From an uncultured Bacilli bacterium (GTDB lineage: Bacteria > Bacillota_I > Bacilli_A > ML615J-28 > CAG-313), in the NCBI GenBank assembly GCA_934098295.1, contig CAKONV010000001.1, positions 62,001 through 126,000 on the forward strand: a stretch of 64,000 nt of DNA, read 5' to 3'. A model generated the notes under the pieces. The model worked only from the letters and a program-made list of their open reading frames with translations, was not told where the DNA came from and ran no database searches. Made by a program: the position numbers and the translations under genes. Below, piece by piece: positions 14,537 to 24,022 of the stretch. Position 1 is the first letter of the stretch, and each line of letters opens with the position of its first letter.

Positions 14537-17044
14537 ATGATTAAACTTACAAATATTAATAAATATTATACTTCCTCATTAGGCAAATTTCATGCCTTAA
14601 AAGATATCAATTTAACCCTACCTGATCAAGGAATGGTCTATATTGTCGGTAAAAGTGGTAGTGGTAAATCTACCCTTCTAAATGTTATTGGTGGTATTGA
14701 CAATTACGATAGTGGCACTCTTACCATCACTGACTTAGTTAAAAATGATGATGGTAGCGTTAAGGAAGTAAATCTTGATACCGCTAATTTTAAAAGAAAA
14801 GATTACAATGGTTACCGAAATACTTACATTGGTTTTATATTTCAAGAATTTAATGTTATTAAAGGCTTAACTGTTTTTGAAAATATTGCTTTATCTTTAG
14901 AATTGCAACAATTAAATGTTAAAGAACATCATCAAGAAATCTTAGACATTATTGAAAAAGTTGGCCTAAAAGGTAAAGAAAAAAGACGTATTAATGAATT
15001 ATCGGGTGGTGAAAGACAAAGAGTAGCCATCGCAAGAGCTCTAATAAAGAATCCTAAAATTATCATTGCTGATGAACCTACTGGTAACCTTGATGGTAAA
15101 AACCGTGATATTGTTATGGATATTTTAAAAGATTTATCCAAAGATAAACTTGTTCTAATTGTTACTCATGATAAATATCTAGCTTCTAGATATGGTGATC
15201 GAAAAATAACTATTAAGGATGGTGCCATCATCGATGATGAAATCATCCATCAAGAAAATTTAAAAGATAATTTAGTAACGACCCATCAAATTAAACCCAT
15301 TGCTCCTAAAGCGAGTGTATCCTTAAAACTAGCTTGGCGTAATTTCTTACTAAACAAAGTTCGTTTCATTTTTATTATGATCTTGTTTTCTTTAAGTTTA
15401 ATTTTTGCTGGTAGTGTTGTTAATTTATTTCTTGCTAACACGACGGAAGAATATGCTAATTTCCAAAAAGACTATGATAATTTTGTTATTAGCCTAAGCA
15501 CTAAATATAATTACCATGATACGGTCAAAACGACTGGTTTTTTCACTTATGATTTGAGTCAAGCTAAAAAATTATTCAAAAATGAGGGAACCGATTTAAT
15601 GACTAGTTATAGTAGTATGAAAGTTAGTATTCCTATTGATGATAATAAAAATAGTACTTATGAAAATTTAAATGATTTCTATAAAAATAATATTGAAAAT
15701 ATTACTATTTATAAAAGTGATAATGACTTGAAGAGTTCTTTTCAGAATGTTTATGAAAACTTGTATTCAGCATCAGTAAAAAATAGTTCTTCTTATTGTT
15801 ATATTACCGACTATTTAGTTAACTCGCTTTCAACTTTTAATTATTTTGGTGAAAAGGTAACTGCTGATAGCGTTATTGGTAAAGCCATCATGATTCCTGG
15901 TTGTACTTATCCAGTAAGAGTTGCCGGTGTTATTGAAACTAATTTTAATAATTTTAGTTTCTTAAATGAAAAAGGAACTCTAGAAAAAGATTCTAAATAT
16001 AAAGCTAGTTATACTGATAACTTAGCTATTTATAACTCATTATTTATGGAATCTGGTGTTTATGAAAATTGTTTTTCTGGTAATGGTTTAAGTTACTATT
16101 ACGATGATATTATTTATCGAGATAAAAAGAAAAATACCGAATTTAACGATGTCAAATTTACTTGTGTAAAATCATCTGATACTTTACTTGCTGGTAATTA
16201 TCCTTTAAAACCAAAAGAAAATGAAATTACTCAAATTGCGGTATCTAGAGGTTTCTTAGAAAAAGTATTAAATTTAAATGTCAATAGTATTGAATTTGTC
16301 CAAGGTAGCAATAATACCTTACTTGGAAGCACAACTGATAAAATAACTTATACTTATTACTTCTGTGGTGTAAGAAGAATTCCTACTTCAATTGAGGCTA
16401 CGATTAGTGGAATTATTGATTCTGATGAACTAATTGTTTATACTCCAACTTTAAATGAAGATACTTTATATAATCGTTTTGTTCGTTGTTCTTATGTTGA
16501 AGGTGGTTTTTTAACCACTATCATTAATGATAATCCAACGATTAATAGTAATATTTATCGTAACTTATTAGATAATGACATTGCTATTAACAATCCAAGT
16601 TTCGTGAAATTACAATTAGTTGATGACTTTATCAATGATAATATTTATTTATTTGCGGCCCTATTCTTTACCTTTGGTTTGTTTAGTGTCCTAATGATTT
16701 TTAACTTTATTATCATTAATATTAAAAATAGTACCCGTGATATTGGTATTTATATGTCTTTAGGTATGAATGGCTTTAAGATTGCTCTTATCTATTTATT
16801 CCAAGTTTTAATTATAAGTACTGTTGCTTGTTTGATTGGCTTAATCGGTTCTTCAATTTTCTTATTTGTAATTGATTCAAGCTTTAATGCTACCGCTTTA
16901 ATTGACTTCAAGATTCTAAAGAATACCTTCCTAGGAGTTTTAGCTATTATTGGTATCGCTTATCTTACTCCTTTTATTGCCATCGTATCACCACTTCTTT
17001 CCCTTTCACGAAAGAAACCGATTGATGTTATCAAGGTATCTTAA
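14537..17044 (+). CDS. ABC transporter, fused ATPase and FtsX-type permease
   Basis: An 835-residue fusion. Residues 1-225 form the ABC ATPase: Walker A GKSGSGKST, signature LSGGERQR, Walker B IIIADEPTGNLD. About residue 265 onward is a membrane segment, then a large extracellular domain (roughly 290-690), then three membrane segments with the FtsX pattern. This is the MacB/LolCDE superfamily with domains in ATPase-permease order, common in Firmicutes. Such transporters act by mechanotransmission (toxin, peptide or envelope handling) rather than simple transport. Ribosome binding site AAGGAGG. It is partnered downstream by a second, unfused ATPase and permease. Confidence 0.88.
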   Translation: MIKLTNINKYYTSSLGKFHALKDINLTLPDQGMVYIVGKSGSGKSTLLNVIGGIDNYDSGTLTITDLVKNDDGSVKEVNLDTANFKRKDYNGYRNTYIGFIFQEFNVIKGLTVFENIALSLELQQLNVKEHHQEILDIIEKVGLKGKEKRRINELSGGERQRVAIARALIKNPKIIIADEPTGNLDGKNRDIVMDILKDLSKDKLVLIVTHDKYLASRYGDRKITIKDGAIIDDEIIHQENLKDNLVTTHQIKPIAPKASVSLKLAWRNFLLNKVRFIFIMILFSLSLIFAGSVVNLFLANTTEEYANFQKDYDNFVISLSTKYNYHDTVKTTGFFTYDLSQAKKLFKNEGTDLMTSYSSMKVSIPIDDNKNSTYENLNDFYKNNIENITIYKSDNDLKSSFQNVYENLYSASVKNSSSYCYITDYLVNSLSTFNYFGEKVTADSVIGKAIMIPGCTYPVRVAGVIETNFNNFSFLNEKGTLEKDSKYKASYTDNLAIYNSLFMESGVYENCFSGNGLSYYYDDIIYRDKKKNTEFNDVKFTCVKSSDTLLAGNYPLKPKENEITQIAVSRGFLEKVLNLNVNSIEFVQGSNNTLLGSTTDKITYTYYFCGVRRIPTSIEATISGIIDSDELIVYTPTLNEDTLYNRFVRCSYVEGGFLTTIINDNPTINSNIYRNLLDNDIAINNPSFVKLQLVDDFINDNIYLFAALFFTFGLFSVLMIFNFIIINIKNSTRDIGIYMSLGMNGFKIALIYLFQVLIISTVACLIGLIGSSIFLFVIDSSFNATALIDFKILKNTFLGVLAIIGIAYLTPFIAIVSPLLSLSRKKPIDVIKVS

Positions 17045-17054
17045 GGAGGACTAA

Positions 17055-17738
17055 ATGATTACTTTAAAAAATGTAAATAAATACTATCAAACCGGTGGTG
17101 AAAGAATTCATGCGATTAGAAATCTTTCCGTAACTTTTCCTGATAAAGGTCTTGCTTTTATCTTAGGTCCTTCTGGAAGTGGTAAAAGTACCCTTCTTAA
17201 TTTACTTGGAGGTCTTGATTTACCTGATGAGGGTGAGATTTATATTGAAGATAGGGAATTAAAAAGTTTTTCTAAAAAAGAAAGAACCAACTACCTTAAT
17301 AGTTATTTAGGTTTTGTTTTCCAAGAATATAATATCTTAAAAGATTTATCTTTAAAAGAAAATATTACCTTACCACTAGAAATTCAAGGATATTCATCAA
17401 AACAAATAAATAAAAAATTTGAACAAATTATTGAAGATGTCGATTTAAAAGGATTAGAAAAAAGAAAAGTAAACCAATTATCAGGTGGACAAAAACAACG
17501 TATTGCGATAGCGAGAGCTTTAATAAAAGATCCAAAGTTAATTATTGCTGATGAACCAACAGGGAATCTTGATTCTGAAACCAGTGCTAATATCTTCAAT
17601 CTTTTTAAGAAATTATCTTCTTCTTGTTTAATTATTATTGTTACGCATGATGAGGAGTCAGCCCTAGCTTATGCTGATATGATTGTAAGAATTTCCCCTG
17701 ATGGTGATTCTTTAAAGGAGGTAACAAATGCCCAATAA
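17055..17738 (+). CDS. ABC transporter ATP-binding protein (MacB/LolD-like)
   Basis: A 227-residue ATPase: Walker A GPSGSGKST near residues 39-47, signature LSGGQKQR, Walker B LIIADEPTGNLD, H-loop VTHDEESA. It belongs to the same subfamily as the ATPase domain of the upstream fusion. Ribosome binding site AAGGAGG; it follows the upstream gene by 10 bases and overlaps the downstream permease by 11, so it should power that permease. Confidence 0.9.
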   Translation: MITLKNVNKYYQTGGERIHAIRNLSVTFPDKGLAFILGPSGSGKSTLLNLLGGLDLPDEGEIYIEDRELKSFSKKERTNYLNSYLGFVFQEYNILKDLSLKENITLPLEIQGYSSKQINKKFEQIIEDVDLKGLEKRKVNQLSGGQKQRIAIARALIKDPKLIIADEPTGNLDSETSANIFNLFKKLSSSCLIIIVTHDEESALAYADMIVRISPDGDSLKEVTNAQ

Positions 17739-19620
17739 TAAAACAACTTCCAAACTTGTTTTAAAGAGTGCTCGAGTTCCTCTTAAGACTTGCCTAAAAT
17801 TAGCTCTTAAAAATATGTGGAAAAAGAAATTTCGCTATCTTGTAATGTTAATTATTTGCTCTTTGTCTTTAACTTTTTTATCTTTCACTATTGAATTAAA
17901 TGGAGAAAAATTAAGAGAAAATGTTTATACCATGATTGAAAATGGTTATCGTTATACCGAAATCTATGAACATGTACCAACCTCGAAGAAAAGTATTAAA
18001 GAAAATATTTACAACAAATATTTAAGCACTTCTTTAAAGGGAAGAAACTATCAAACCATTAAAGATAATATCAGTGATATTACCATTCATGAATACAGTT
18101 ATGTTAAAATTCCTTATGCTTTTTTAGAAGAAGAAAATGCTAATTACTTTTATACGGGCTATATTAACGCTTTAATAAAGTACGATCCAACCAATAATTA
18201 TGATTTAATTGCGGGAAGACTACCTAATGAAGAAAAGAAAGAAATATTAATTACTGATTACTTAGTTGCCGCTTTTAAATATTTTAAATTATATCCTTAT
18301 AGAGAAACCGTCGATGATTTTTTAAATTTACGACTTGATTTAGGTCAAGACACTAATTATATCGTTGTTGGTATTATTAAAACTAATTATGAACATTGGA
18401 GTAAGTTTGCAAATATTGAAACAGTTAAAGTTAGTGATAAAGAAAACTATGCTTATACAAATGATTTTTTGATGATGAATAGTGTCATCTTACCAGAGAC
18501 TTGTTTTAATATTGAAAAAATTGATGTCGCAAAAAATATTCTTTTCAGTAATCGCTTTTCTAGTAGACAATCTTTAGCTAATTGGAAAGTTAGTCTAACT
18601 AGTAGTTTATCAACTTCTAACCCGATTTCTTACCCTTCTAATAATCAACAATTCTCTTTTGGTACTACCTATCAAGAATTAAATATTGAGACTTTTAGAA
18701 TTGGTAAATGGTATAATGAGGAATTTGGTAGACTTCCTTTAACTGATGATGAAATTGTCGTTCCTATCGAATGGTTAACACCTTTATTCAATATTAGTTG
18801 GTCAAAAGTAGCTAGTAATGATGCTCTTTATGATTGGGATACAAGAGATGAAACCTTAGAACTTTACAGATCTTGGTGGAATACAATCAATGGTACTAAA
18901 ATCACTTTAAGCCTAACTAATTCCACTTCTAATGCTACTTATGAAAAAGAATATACCATTGTAGGTGTTACGGCTGATTATGGCAATGCTGGTGATATTT
19001 ACAATATTCCTTTAGCTGGTGTTACAAAAAATGAATTTCAAAATATTTATTATAACTTTAAAGAAGTCGATGAAAAAATATTAGTTGAACTTCCTAATAA
19101 TTCTTTAAAAGCTTATGAATTATTTAATAGAAGTTACAAAGCTGGTTATATTTTGAATGTTTGGGCATACCGAAGTGATATTGACTCTTATGTTGTCGAT
19201 CCTTTTATTGATCTTGCTTCTAAAGTTGGTTTATTCATTTTTGCAGCTTTTACAATGGCTATTATGTGGACAATTATCAGTATTGAAATTGTTGATTCAA
19301 AAAAAGAAATTGGAATTTTACGTTCAATTGGTTTAAATAGTGGTAAAGTTGCCTTTATATTTATATTTCAAACTGGACTCGTGATTTTCTTATCTTATTT
19401 TGTAAGTATCTTTTTATCAATGAAATTAATTCCGCTTTATAATAGTGGTATTATGGATGAATATCATAAAATTATTTTATACATGTATACATTCACTTAC
19501 AGAACTCCTCTATATCTTGCGGTATTTGTCATTGTAATGACTCTTATTTCTACCCTTATTCCTCTTACTAAAATCATGTCTAATAAAATTATTGATGTTA
19601 TTAATGAAAGAGACCATTAA
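17728..19620 (+). CDS. FtsX-type ABC transporter permease
   Basis: A 630-residue membrane protein. A cytoplasmic N-terminus leads to one membrane segment (about 38-55), then a large extracellular domain (to about 490), then three C-terminal membrane segments. The segment after the first of these reads EIVDSKKEIGILRSIGLNSG, a clear FtsX/MacB motif. It is the permease partner of the ATPase that it overlaps. The operon therefore encodes two related mechanotransmission-type transporters and one lipoprotein. Confidence 0.85.
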   Translation: MPNNKTTSKLVLKSARVPLKTCLKLALKNMWKKKFRYLVMLIICSLSLTFLSFTIELNGEKLRENVYTMIENGYRYTEIYEHVPTSKKSIKENIYNKYLSTSLKGRNYQTIKDNISDITIHEYSYVKIPYAFLEEENANYFYTGYINALIKYDPTNNYDLIAGRLPNEEKKEILITDYLVAAFKYFKLYPYRETVDDFLNLRLDLGQDTNYIVVGIIKTNYEHWSKFANIETVKVSDKENYAYTNDFLMMNSVILPETCFNIEKIDVAKNILFSNRFSSRQSLANWKVSLTSSLSTSNPISYPSNNQQFSFGTTYQELNIETFRIGKWYNEEFGRLPLTDDEIVVPIEWLTPLFNISWSKVASNDALYDWDTRDETLELYRSWWNTINGTKITLSLTNSTSNATYEKEYTIVGVTADYGNAGDIYNIPLAGVTKNEFQNIYYNFKEVDEKILVELPNNSLKAYELFNRSYKAGYILNVWAYRSDIDSYVVDPFIDLASKVGLFIFAAFTMAIMWTIISIEIVDSKKEIGILRSIGLNSGKVAFIFIFQTGLVIFLSYFVSIFLSMKLIPLYNSGIMDEYHKIILYMYTFTYRTPLYLAVFVIVMTLISTLIPLTKIMSNKIIDVINERDH

Positions 19621-19621
19621 A

Positions 19622-19662
19622 AATAAGCTATATGTGATTAATTCACATATAGCTTATTTTTT
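19622..19662. terminator. Bidirectional terminator between the ABC operon and pulA
   Basis: A 16-bp perfect stem pairs 19622-19637 with 19643-19658 around a 5-base loop, with T runs on either strand. The TAA stop of pulA (19654-19656) lies inside the stem. Confidence 0.8.
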
Positions 19663-21681
19663 AAACATATAAATACCAGGACGAGTAAATTTATACATAT
19701 CTATTTTTTCTCTTAATTCTTTTCGACCATCAAATATGATTTTGGTTTCGGGTGCAAAGTATCTAGTTTCTTCTAAATAATCATTTTTATAAACGACTAA
19801 ATAGGTATTTTCATCATTACTTAAGTATCTTATGGCAACACTTGCCATTGATTTATCCATACTTACTTTTTTTTCAATTTCTTCATGACTTCTTAATCTA
19901 AAGAAGTCATATTTTTTTCTTAAGTTTAAAAAATTCTTTAAAGTATCGATAATTTCTTGATATTTTTCTTTTCTACTCCAATCAACCATATTGTAACTAT
20001 CACCTAAGTTATAAGAATTATCAACGCCTTTTTTGCTCATACAAAATTCCATACCCAAATGATAAAAAGGAATTCCTTCACTTAAGGCGATAACACCAAG
20101 AGCTAGGATTGTATAATCTATTATTTCTTTTTCACTTAAGTTTCCTTTTTGTTGTTTTAAAACATCATATAAAGTCATATTGTCATGACATTCAGCATAA
20201 TTTATGGAAAAGGTTGGACTAGACCAACGTTCTTCTTTTACACAAAAACCGGTAAGAGCTGTATAAATGTCATCTTTTGAGTAAGTGCCACCCATAGAAA
20301 AGCCTAATCGTTTTAAATCATAGGATGACTTTAAAAAATTTCTGAAATAGTCATTAAAAAAGGCAAAAGTAGGTAAAAGGAAGAAATTTTCACTTTTTCC
20401 TTGTTCTTCTTTATTTAAAAGCGTAGGCATTGACCAACCTTCACCATAAACAAAGGTTTGATTGTTTACTCTTTTTAAAGCTTGATAACTAGTGTTCAAA
20501 GTTTCAACATCAATGAAATTCATTAAATCGAAACGGAATCCATCAATCTTAAATTCTTCTTGAAAGTATTTTAACGTATCAATAATTAAACGTCTTACCA
20601 TTAATTTTTTAGTATTTAAATCATTACCACAACCTGATGATGAAGTTAAGAAACCTTGTTCATCAGTTAAATAAATATATCCAGGAACTAAAATTCCCAT
20701 GCTAAAAGTTTTAACATCATAAACATGGTTAAAAACGACATCCATGTTAACCCCTAAATTTAGAGAATGACAAGTATCAACAAATTCTTTGAAAGAATTG
20801 ATACCATCATAAGGGTCAGTAGTATTTGATAGATAATTTGATATAGATTGATACAAAACTGGATTATAACCCCAATTATAAGAAGTTTTAGTAATTTCAT
20901 CAACGCCGCCAAAACCAAACACGGGTAAAACTTGCAAATGGGTATAACCGATTTCTTTAATATAACCAAGTCCATAATCTTTATCTACGGATAAAGTAGC
21001 ATCTTTAAAGGTTCCTAAATTATAAAATGAGGTCAAATCACGAATGCTGAATTCTAAAATAACATTATCAACATAATTAAAGTCCTCAACTTTTCGGTAA
21101 TCATACTTTGGTTGATAAGTATTGTTTAAATTTACAACAATGCTGTCTTTAAAATTAGGAGTATAGGCTTTAGAATAGGGATCTAAAGTATCAATAAAAG
21201 TTTCATTAACTCTCACACTATAGTGATAAGTTTTTTTCTCCATGTTGCCTTTAATTTTAACTACATAGACACCTTTTTTAGTATATTCCATCTTGTATTT
21301 TTGATTATCTAACACTAAATAAATTTCTTTAGCAACTGGAGACCATACTTTAAAAATGGTTTCTTTGGTCGTAAAAAAGACGCCAAGGGGTTCTGTTACA
21401 TAATTTTCTTGATCAAATCTTTTTGTTTTGGTAATTTTGCCTAAAGATAGGTGGTATTTCAAATCTTCGTTTATAACAACATAATAATCTTTATTTAAAG
21501 CGATATAACCTAAAACAGAAGTATATAAAGAACGTTCTTTATCAAAAGTGTCACTTTTATAAATATTCAATTTTTCTAACCTTTCACCACTAACCAAATA
21601 AAGATCTTTAAAACTTACATCAATGGGAATAATAACTTTGATGTAATGATAATCTTCTAAATAAGCACCATATACACTCAT
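19654..21681 (-). CDS. pulA: Type I pullulanase (glycoside hydrolase family 13)
   Basis: A 675-residue enzyme without a signal peptide. N-terminal beta domains include the CBM48-like segment GVFFTTKETIFKVWSPVAKE. The pullulanase-specific YNWGYNPV is near residue 265. Then follow the GH13 regions MDVVFNHVY, GFRFDLM (nucleophile Asp, about 385), YGEGW (acid/base Glu, about 417) and ECHDN (about 500). It cleaves alpha-1,6 branch points in glycogen or pullulan-type glucans in the cytoplasm. It directly abuts the preceding gene (start one base after its stop). Confidence 0.92.
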   Translation of the reverse strand: MSVYGAYLEDYHYIKVIIPIDVSFKDLYLVSGERLEKLNIYKSDTFDKERSLYTSVLGYIALNKDYYVVINEDLKYHLSLGKITKTKRFDQENYVTEPLGVFFTTKETIFKVWSPVAKEIYLVLDNQKYKMEYTKKGVYVVKIKGNMEKKTYHYSVRVNETFIDTLDPYSKAYTPNFKDSIVVNLNNTYQPKYDYRKVEDFNYVDNVILEFSIRDLTSFYNLGTFKDATLSVDKDYGLGYIKEIGYTHLQVLPVFGFGGVDEITKTSYNWGYNPVLYQSISNYLSNTTDPYDGINSFKEFVDTCHSLNLGVNMDVVFNHVYDVKTFSMGILVPGYIYLTDEQGFLTSSSGCGNDLNTKKLMVRRLIIDTLKYFQEEFKIDGFRFDLMNFIDVETLNTSYQALKRVNNQTFVYGEGWSMPTLLNKEEQGKSENFFLLPTFAFFNDYFRNFLKSSYDLKRLGFSMGGTYSKDDIYTALTGFCVKEERWSSPTFSINYAECHDNMTLYDVLKQQKGNLSEKEIIDYTILALGVIALSEGIPFYHLGMEFCMSKKGVDNSYNLGDSYNMVDWSRKEKYQEIIDTLKNFLNLRKKYDFFRLRSHEEIEKKVSMDKSMASVAIRYLSNDENTYLVVYKNDYLEETRYFAPETKIIFDGRKELREKIDMYKFTRPGIYMFKK

Positions 21682-22368
21682 TTATTCTTCATCTCCAGTT
21701 TCATCTTCAATACGTTTATAACTAGAACTAATGACGGTAACAATGGTACCAATTACACTAGCAATTGCCGCTAAAATGGCGATGATAATAGAATTATGGG
21801 TAGAAGTTGAATAAGTTTTATCTTTACCAGAAATTATTTTAATCTGGGGATTAACAATATTGGGGATAAAGAAAGTATTACTATAATTCTTTTCTTTGGA
21901 GTCATATTCAAAGATTAATTTAATAACGCCAAGATTAGTGGAAGTTAAGTGGAATCTTACCTCATATTTACAGTAACTTTTTGTATCTTCATCACTAATT
22001 TCTTCTTTTAAATTATTTGGTTCATAAATAACTTTAAAGTTAACATTATGTTTTTCCATTTCACCATTTAAATACCAAGCCATATCAAAAACAATAATAT
22101 AGGATTCATCTTGGGGTGAATAGACTTTAATAACTAAATTTTCCATTTTTGATCTTGTTTCCCAAACAAAATTAATTAAGCACTCATCTTTAAAAGTAAC
22201 AGATGGAAAATAATCGATATTAACAATAATGCTGTCATCAATTTCTAAGGTTGGTTCTTTTTCGGTTTCATCATTATCTATTGCATCTTCTAAATCTAAA
22301 GCTTTTAAGGAATTAATATTAAGAAAAAAACAAAAGATAAATATTAAAATCATCAATATCTTTTTCAT
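21682..22368 (-). CDS. Signal-peptide protein with C-terminal membrane anchor, unknown function
   Basis: A 228-residue protein not recognised by family. Residues 1-24 form a signal peptide (MKKILMILIFIFCFFLNINS). An acidic linker and a predicted beta-rich extracellular domain follow. Residues about 195-215 are a membrane segment (IIIAILAAIASVIGTIVTVI), then a short charged cytoplasmic tail. The start overlaps the upstream DUF3021-like gene by 4 bases (ATGA), and pulA starts immediately after the stop, so it is part of that operon. It may be an envelope sensor or structural protein. Confidence 0.65.
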   Translation of the reverse strand: MKKILMILIFIFCFFLNINSLKALDLEDAIDNDETEKEPTLEIDDSIIVNIDYFPSVTFKDECLINFVWETRSKMENLVIKVYSPQDESYIIVFDMAWYLNGEMEKHNVNFKVIYEPNNLKEEISDEDTKSYCKYEVRFHLTSTNLGVIKLIFEYDSKEKNYSNTFFIPNIVNPQIKIISGKDKTYSTSTHNSIIIAILAAIASVIGTIVTVISSSYKRIEDETGDEE

Positions 22369-22802
22369 TTTTTGATCTTCTCCTTATAGTCTTTTAATGT
22401 ATCATTTAGTTTCTTATTTTCTAAATAGTTTTTAATTAACATTACCAACAATAAAATAACAAGTCCAATTAGATTAATAACTAAGGATGAAATCCAAAAA
22501 GTTGCATCATTTTTAAAACATTTAGTTAAAAAGCCAACAAAATAAATGGAAATCGTAATCGTAATGTATATTAAAACAATTTGGCCAATAAATGATAGTT
22601 TATTAATTCTTAAAATAATTAGTAAAATTAAGGATGTAATTAAAGATATAACAAAAATATAACTAATATAAGTAATTGGTAAATTATAATTGCCAAAAAC
22701 AAAATGTGTAATTACAACGTAACAACCCATGTATATCGCAAATAAACATAAAACGAAACTAAAGTAGCGTTTTAAATATAAAAATATTTGAGTGTTTTTC
22801 AT
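22365..22802 (-). CDS. Four-helix membrane protein, DUF3021-like
   Basis: A 145-residue protein with four hydrophobic segments (about 12-32, 42-62, 70-92, 101-122) and a charged C-terminus. Size, topology and position directly downstream of a LytTR regulator match the recurrent LytTR-DUF3021 pairs of Firmicutes. In those pairs the membrane protein may control the regulator. Ribosome binding site AGGAGG. Assignment to DUF3021 is by context, as primary motifs are weak. Confidence 0.65.
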   Translation of the reverse strand: MKNTQIFLYLKRYFSFVLCLFAIYMGCYVVITHFVFGNYNLPITYISYIFVISLITSLILLIILRINKLSFIGQIVLIYITITISIYFVGFLTKCFKNDATFWISSLVINLIGLVILLLVMLIKNYLENKKLNDTLKDYKEKIKK

Positions 22803-22806
22803 TTTC

Positions 22807-23247
22807 TTACCTCCTAGCTAATTTATTTTTAAAATCTAACGCATAAGCGCGCGTAATAATTTGTTTTTCCTTATTTAATAATACGGCTAAGATTCTTCCA
22901 TTAATAAGGGATGACATATGATCTATTTTATCAATATTTAAGATAATCGTTCTTGAAGTTTGAATAAAGGAAGTGTCTCTTAATTTATCGATTAATTCTA
23001 ATATTTTATAGTTAATTTCATATACTTCTTTTTCGGTATAGGCAAAAACTTTATTATCGACAGCTTCAAAGTAAAAAATATCTGATAACTGCAAAAAATA
23101 CTTTTCGTTGTTAATCTTGCCAACAATTTTATTATCGTAGTTTTCTAAGATATTTATTACTTCGTTAACATTATCATTAATTGTATTACAATTAATAATA
23201 ACTGTATCAATTGGTAAAGTTTCATCTTTAATAACTTTTACCTTCAA
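22807..23247 (-). CDS. LytTR-family DNA-binding regulator
   Basis: About 146 residues without a receiver domain. The C-terminal LytTR domain reads YFLQLSDIFYFEAVDNKVFAY and, later, FIQTSRTIILNIDKIDHM, matching the family pattern (F-x-R-x-H-R-S-x-x-V-N variant). It binds DNA by beta strands in characterised members. The in-frame GTG at 23256 is part of the GAGGAGG ribosome binding site, so the TTG at 23247 is the likelier start. It is followed by the DUF3021-like gene after 4 bases. Confidence 0.82.
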   Translation of the reverse strand: MKVKVIKDETLPIDTVIINCNTINDNVNEVINILENYDNKIVGKINNEKYFLQLSDIFYFEAVDNKVFAYTEKEVYEINYKILELIDKLRDTSFIQTSRTIILNIDKIDHMSSLINGRILAVLLNKEKQIITRAYALDFKNKLARR

Positions 23248-23270
23248 GATTAACACCTCCTCTTAGATAA

Positions 23271-23294
23271 AAAAAGCCTTTCGGCTTTTTATTT
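23271..23294 (-). terminator. Terminator after the sigma factor gene
   Basis: Stem 23271-23278 pairs with 23283-23290 (AAAAAGCC/GGCTTTTT) around a TTTC loop. It overlaps the TAA of the sigma gene (23289-23291) and lies just upstream of the LytTR gene, so read-through from the sigma gene is probably limited. On the minus strand the T run is within the stem. Confidence 0.6.
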
Positions 23295-23921
23295 TTTACG
23301 TTTAGAACTAATAACATAACGATCAGAAAAGTTAGCACGAATAATATCAACATTTTTATCGTATACTCTTCTAATAGTTCTTTCGCTCATATTATATTTT
23401 TTCGCTAAATCAGCAAAACTAGTCTTGTAAATTAAATGACTATAGATAATACCATAATTAAACTCGCCAATTAGTTCAATGATTTCCATTTCAAATAATA
23501 AATCTTCTTCATTACTTGGAACAAAAGAACACGATGTAGCATCAGTGCTAGAATCAATGTGTTTAGCATGACGATTTTTGCTGACACAATAGTTGATGAT
23601 AACATTGGTTGCAAGTTCCATAAACCAAGTATAAAAACTAGCTATATTTTTATTATAACTATAAATGTTATTAAGTAATTTAGAAAACACTAATTGTACA
23701 CAATCATCCGCATCAAGTTCATTTTTTACCATTCTATATGCAAGCCTGTAAATTACACCTACATAGCAATAAAACAACAGTTCAAAAGCAGTCTCGTTCT
23801 TCTCCTGTACCTTTTCAACGATTTCATTAGTTATGTAGTAACAATAATATCTATTCTCACATTCTTCCGCAATACGTGATGCATTGTGATTTTGTTTTAA
23901 AAATTGTATCCTATCACTCAT
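23289..23921 (-). CDS. ECF-like sigma-70 family RNA polymerase sigma factor
   Basis: A 210-residue protein. Region 2 is visible near residues 40-100 (AYRMVKNELDADDCVQLVFSK, with YTWFMELATNVIINY). The C-terminal helix-turn-helix reads TSFADLAKKYNMSERTIRRVY near residues 170-190. The region 2-to-4 spacing fits extracytoplasmic-function sigma factors. No recognisable anti-sigma factor lies next to it; the downstream four-helix membrane protein is a possible partner only by position. It has a good extended -10 promoter of its own. Confidence 0.78.
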   Translation of the reverse strand: MSDRIQFLKQNHNASRIAEECENRYYCYYITNEIVEKVQEKNETAFELLFYCYVGVIYRLAYRMVKNELDADDCVQLVFSKLLNNIYSYNKNIASFYTWFMELATNVIINYCVSKNRHAKHIDSSTDATSCSFVPSNEEDLLFEMEIIELIGEFNYGIIYSHLIYKTSFADLAKKYNMSERTIRRVYDKNVDIIRANFSDRYVISSKRKK

Positions 23922-23972
23922 TATTTCTTATTCTCTCTTCTCTTTCCTCAAAAAATTATAATATCACCTATT

Positions 23973-24002
23973 ATTATACCATATTTATATTTTAATTGAC
24001 AA
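23973..24002 (-). promoter_or_regulatory. Promoter of the ECF-like sigma gene
   Basis: On the minus strand TTGTCA (23997-24002), 18-base spacer, then an extended -10 TGGTATAAT (hexamer 23973-23978). Confidence 0.65.
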
Positions 24003-24022
24003 CAAATATAATAATTTAATTT

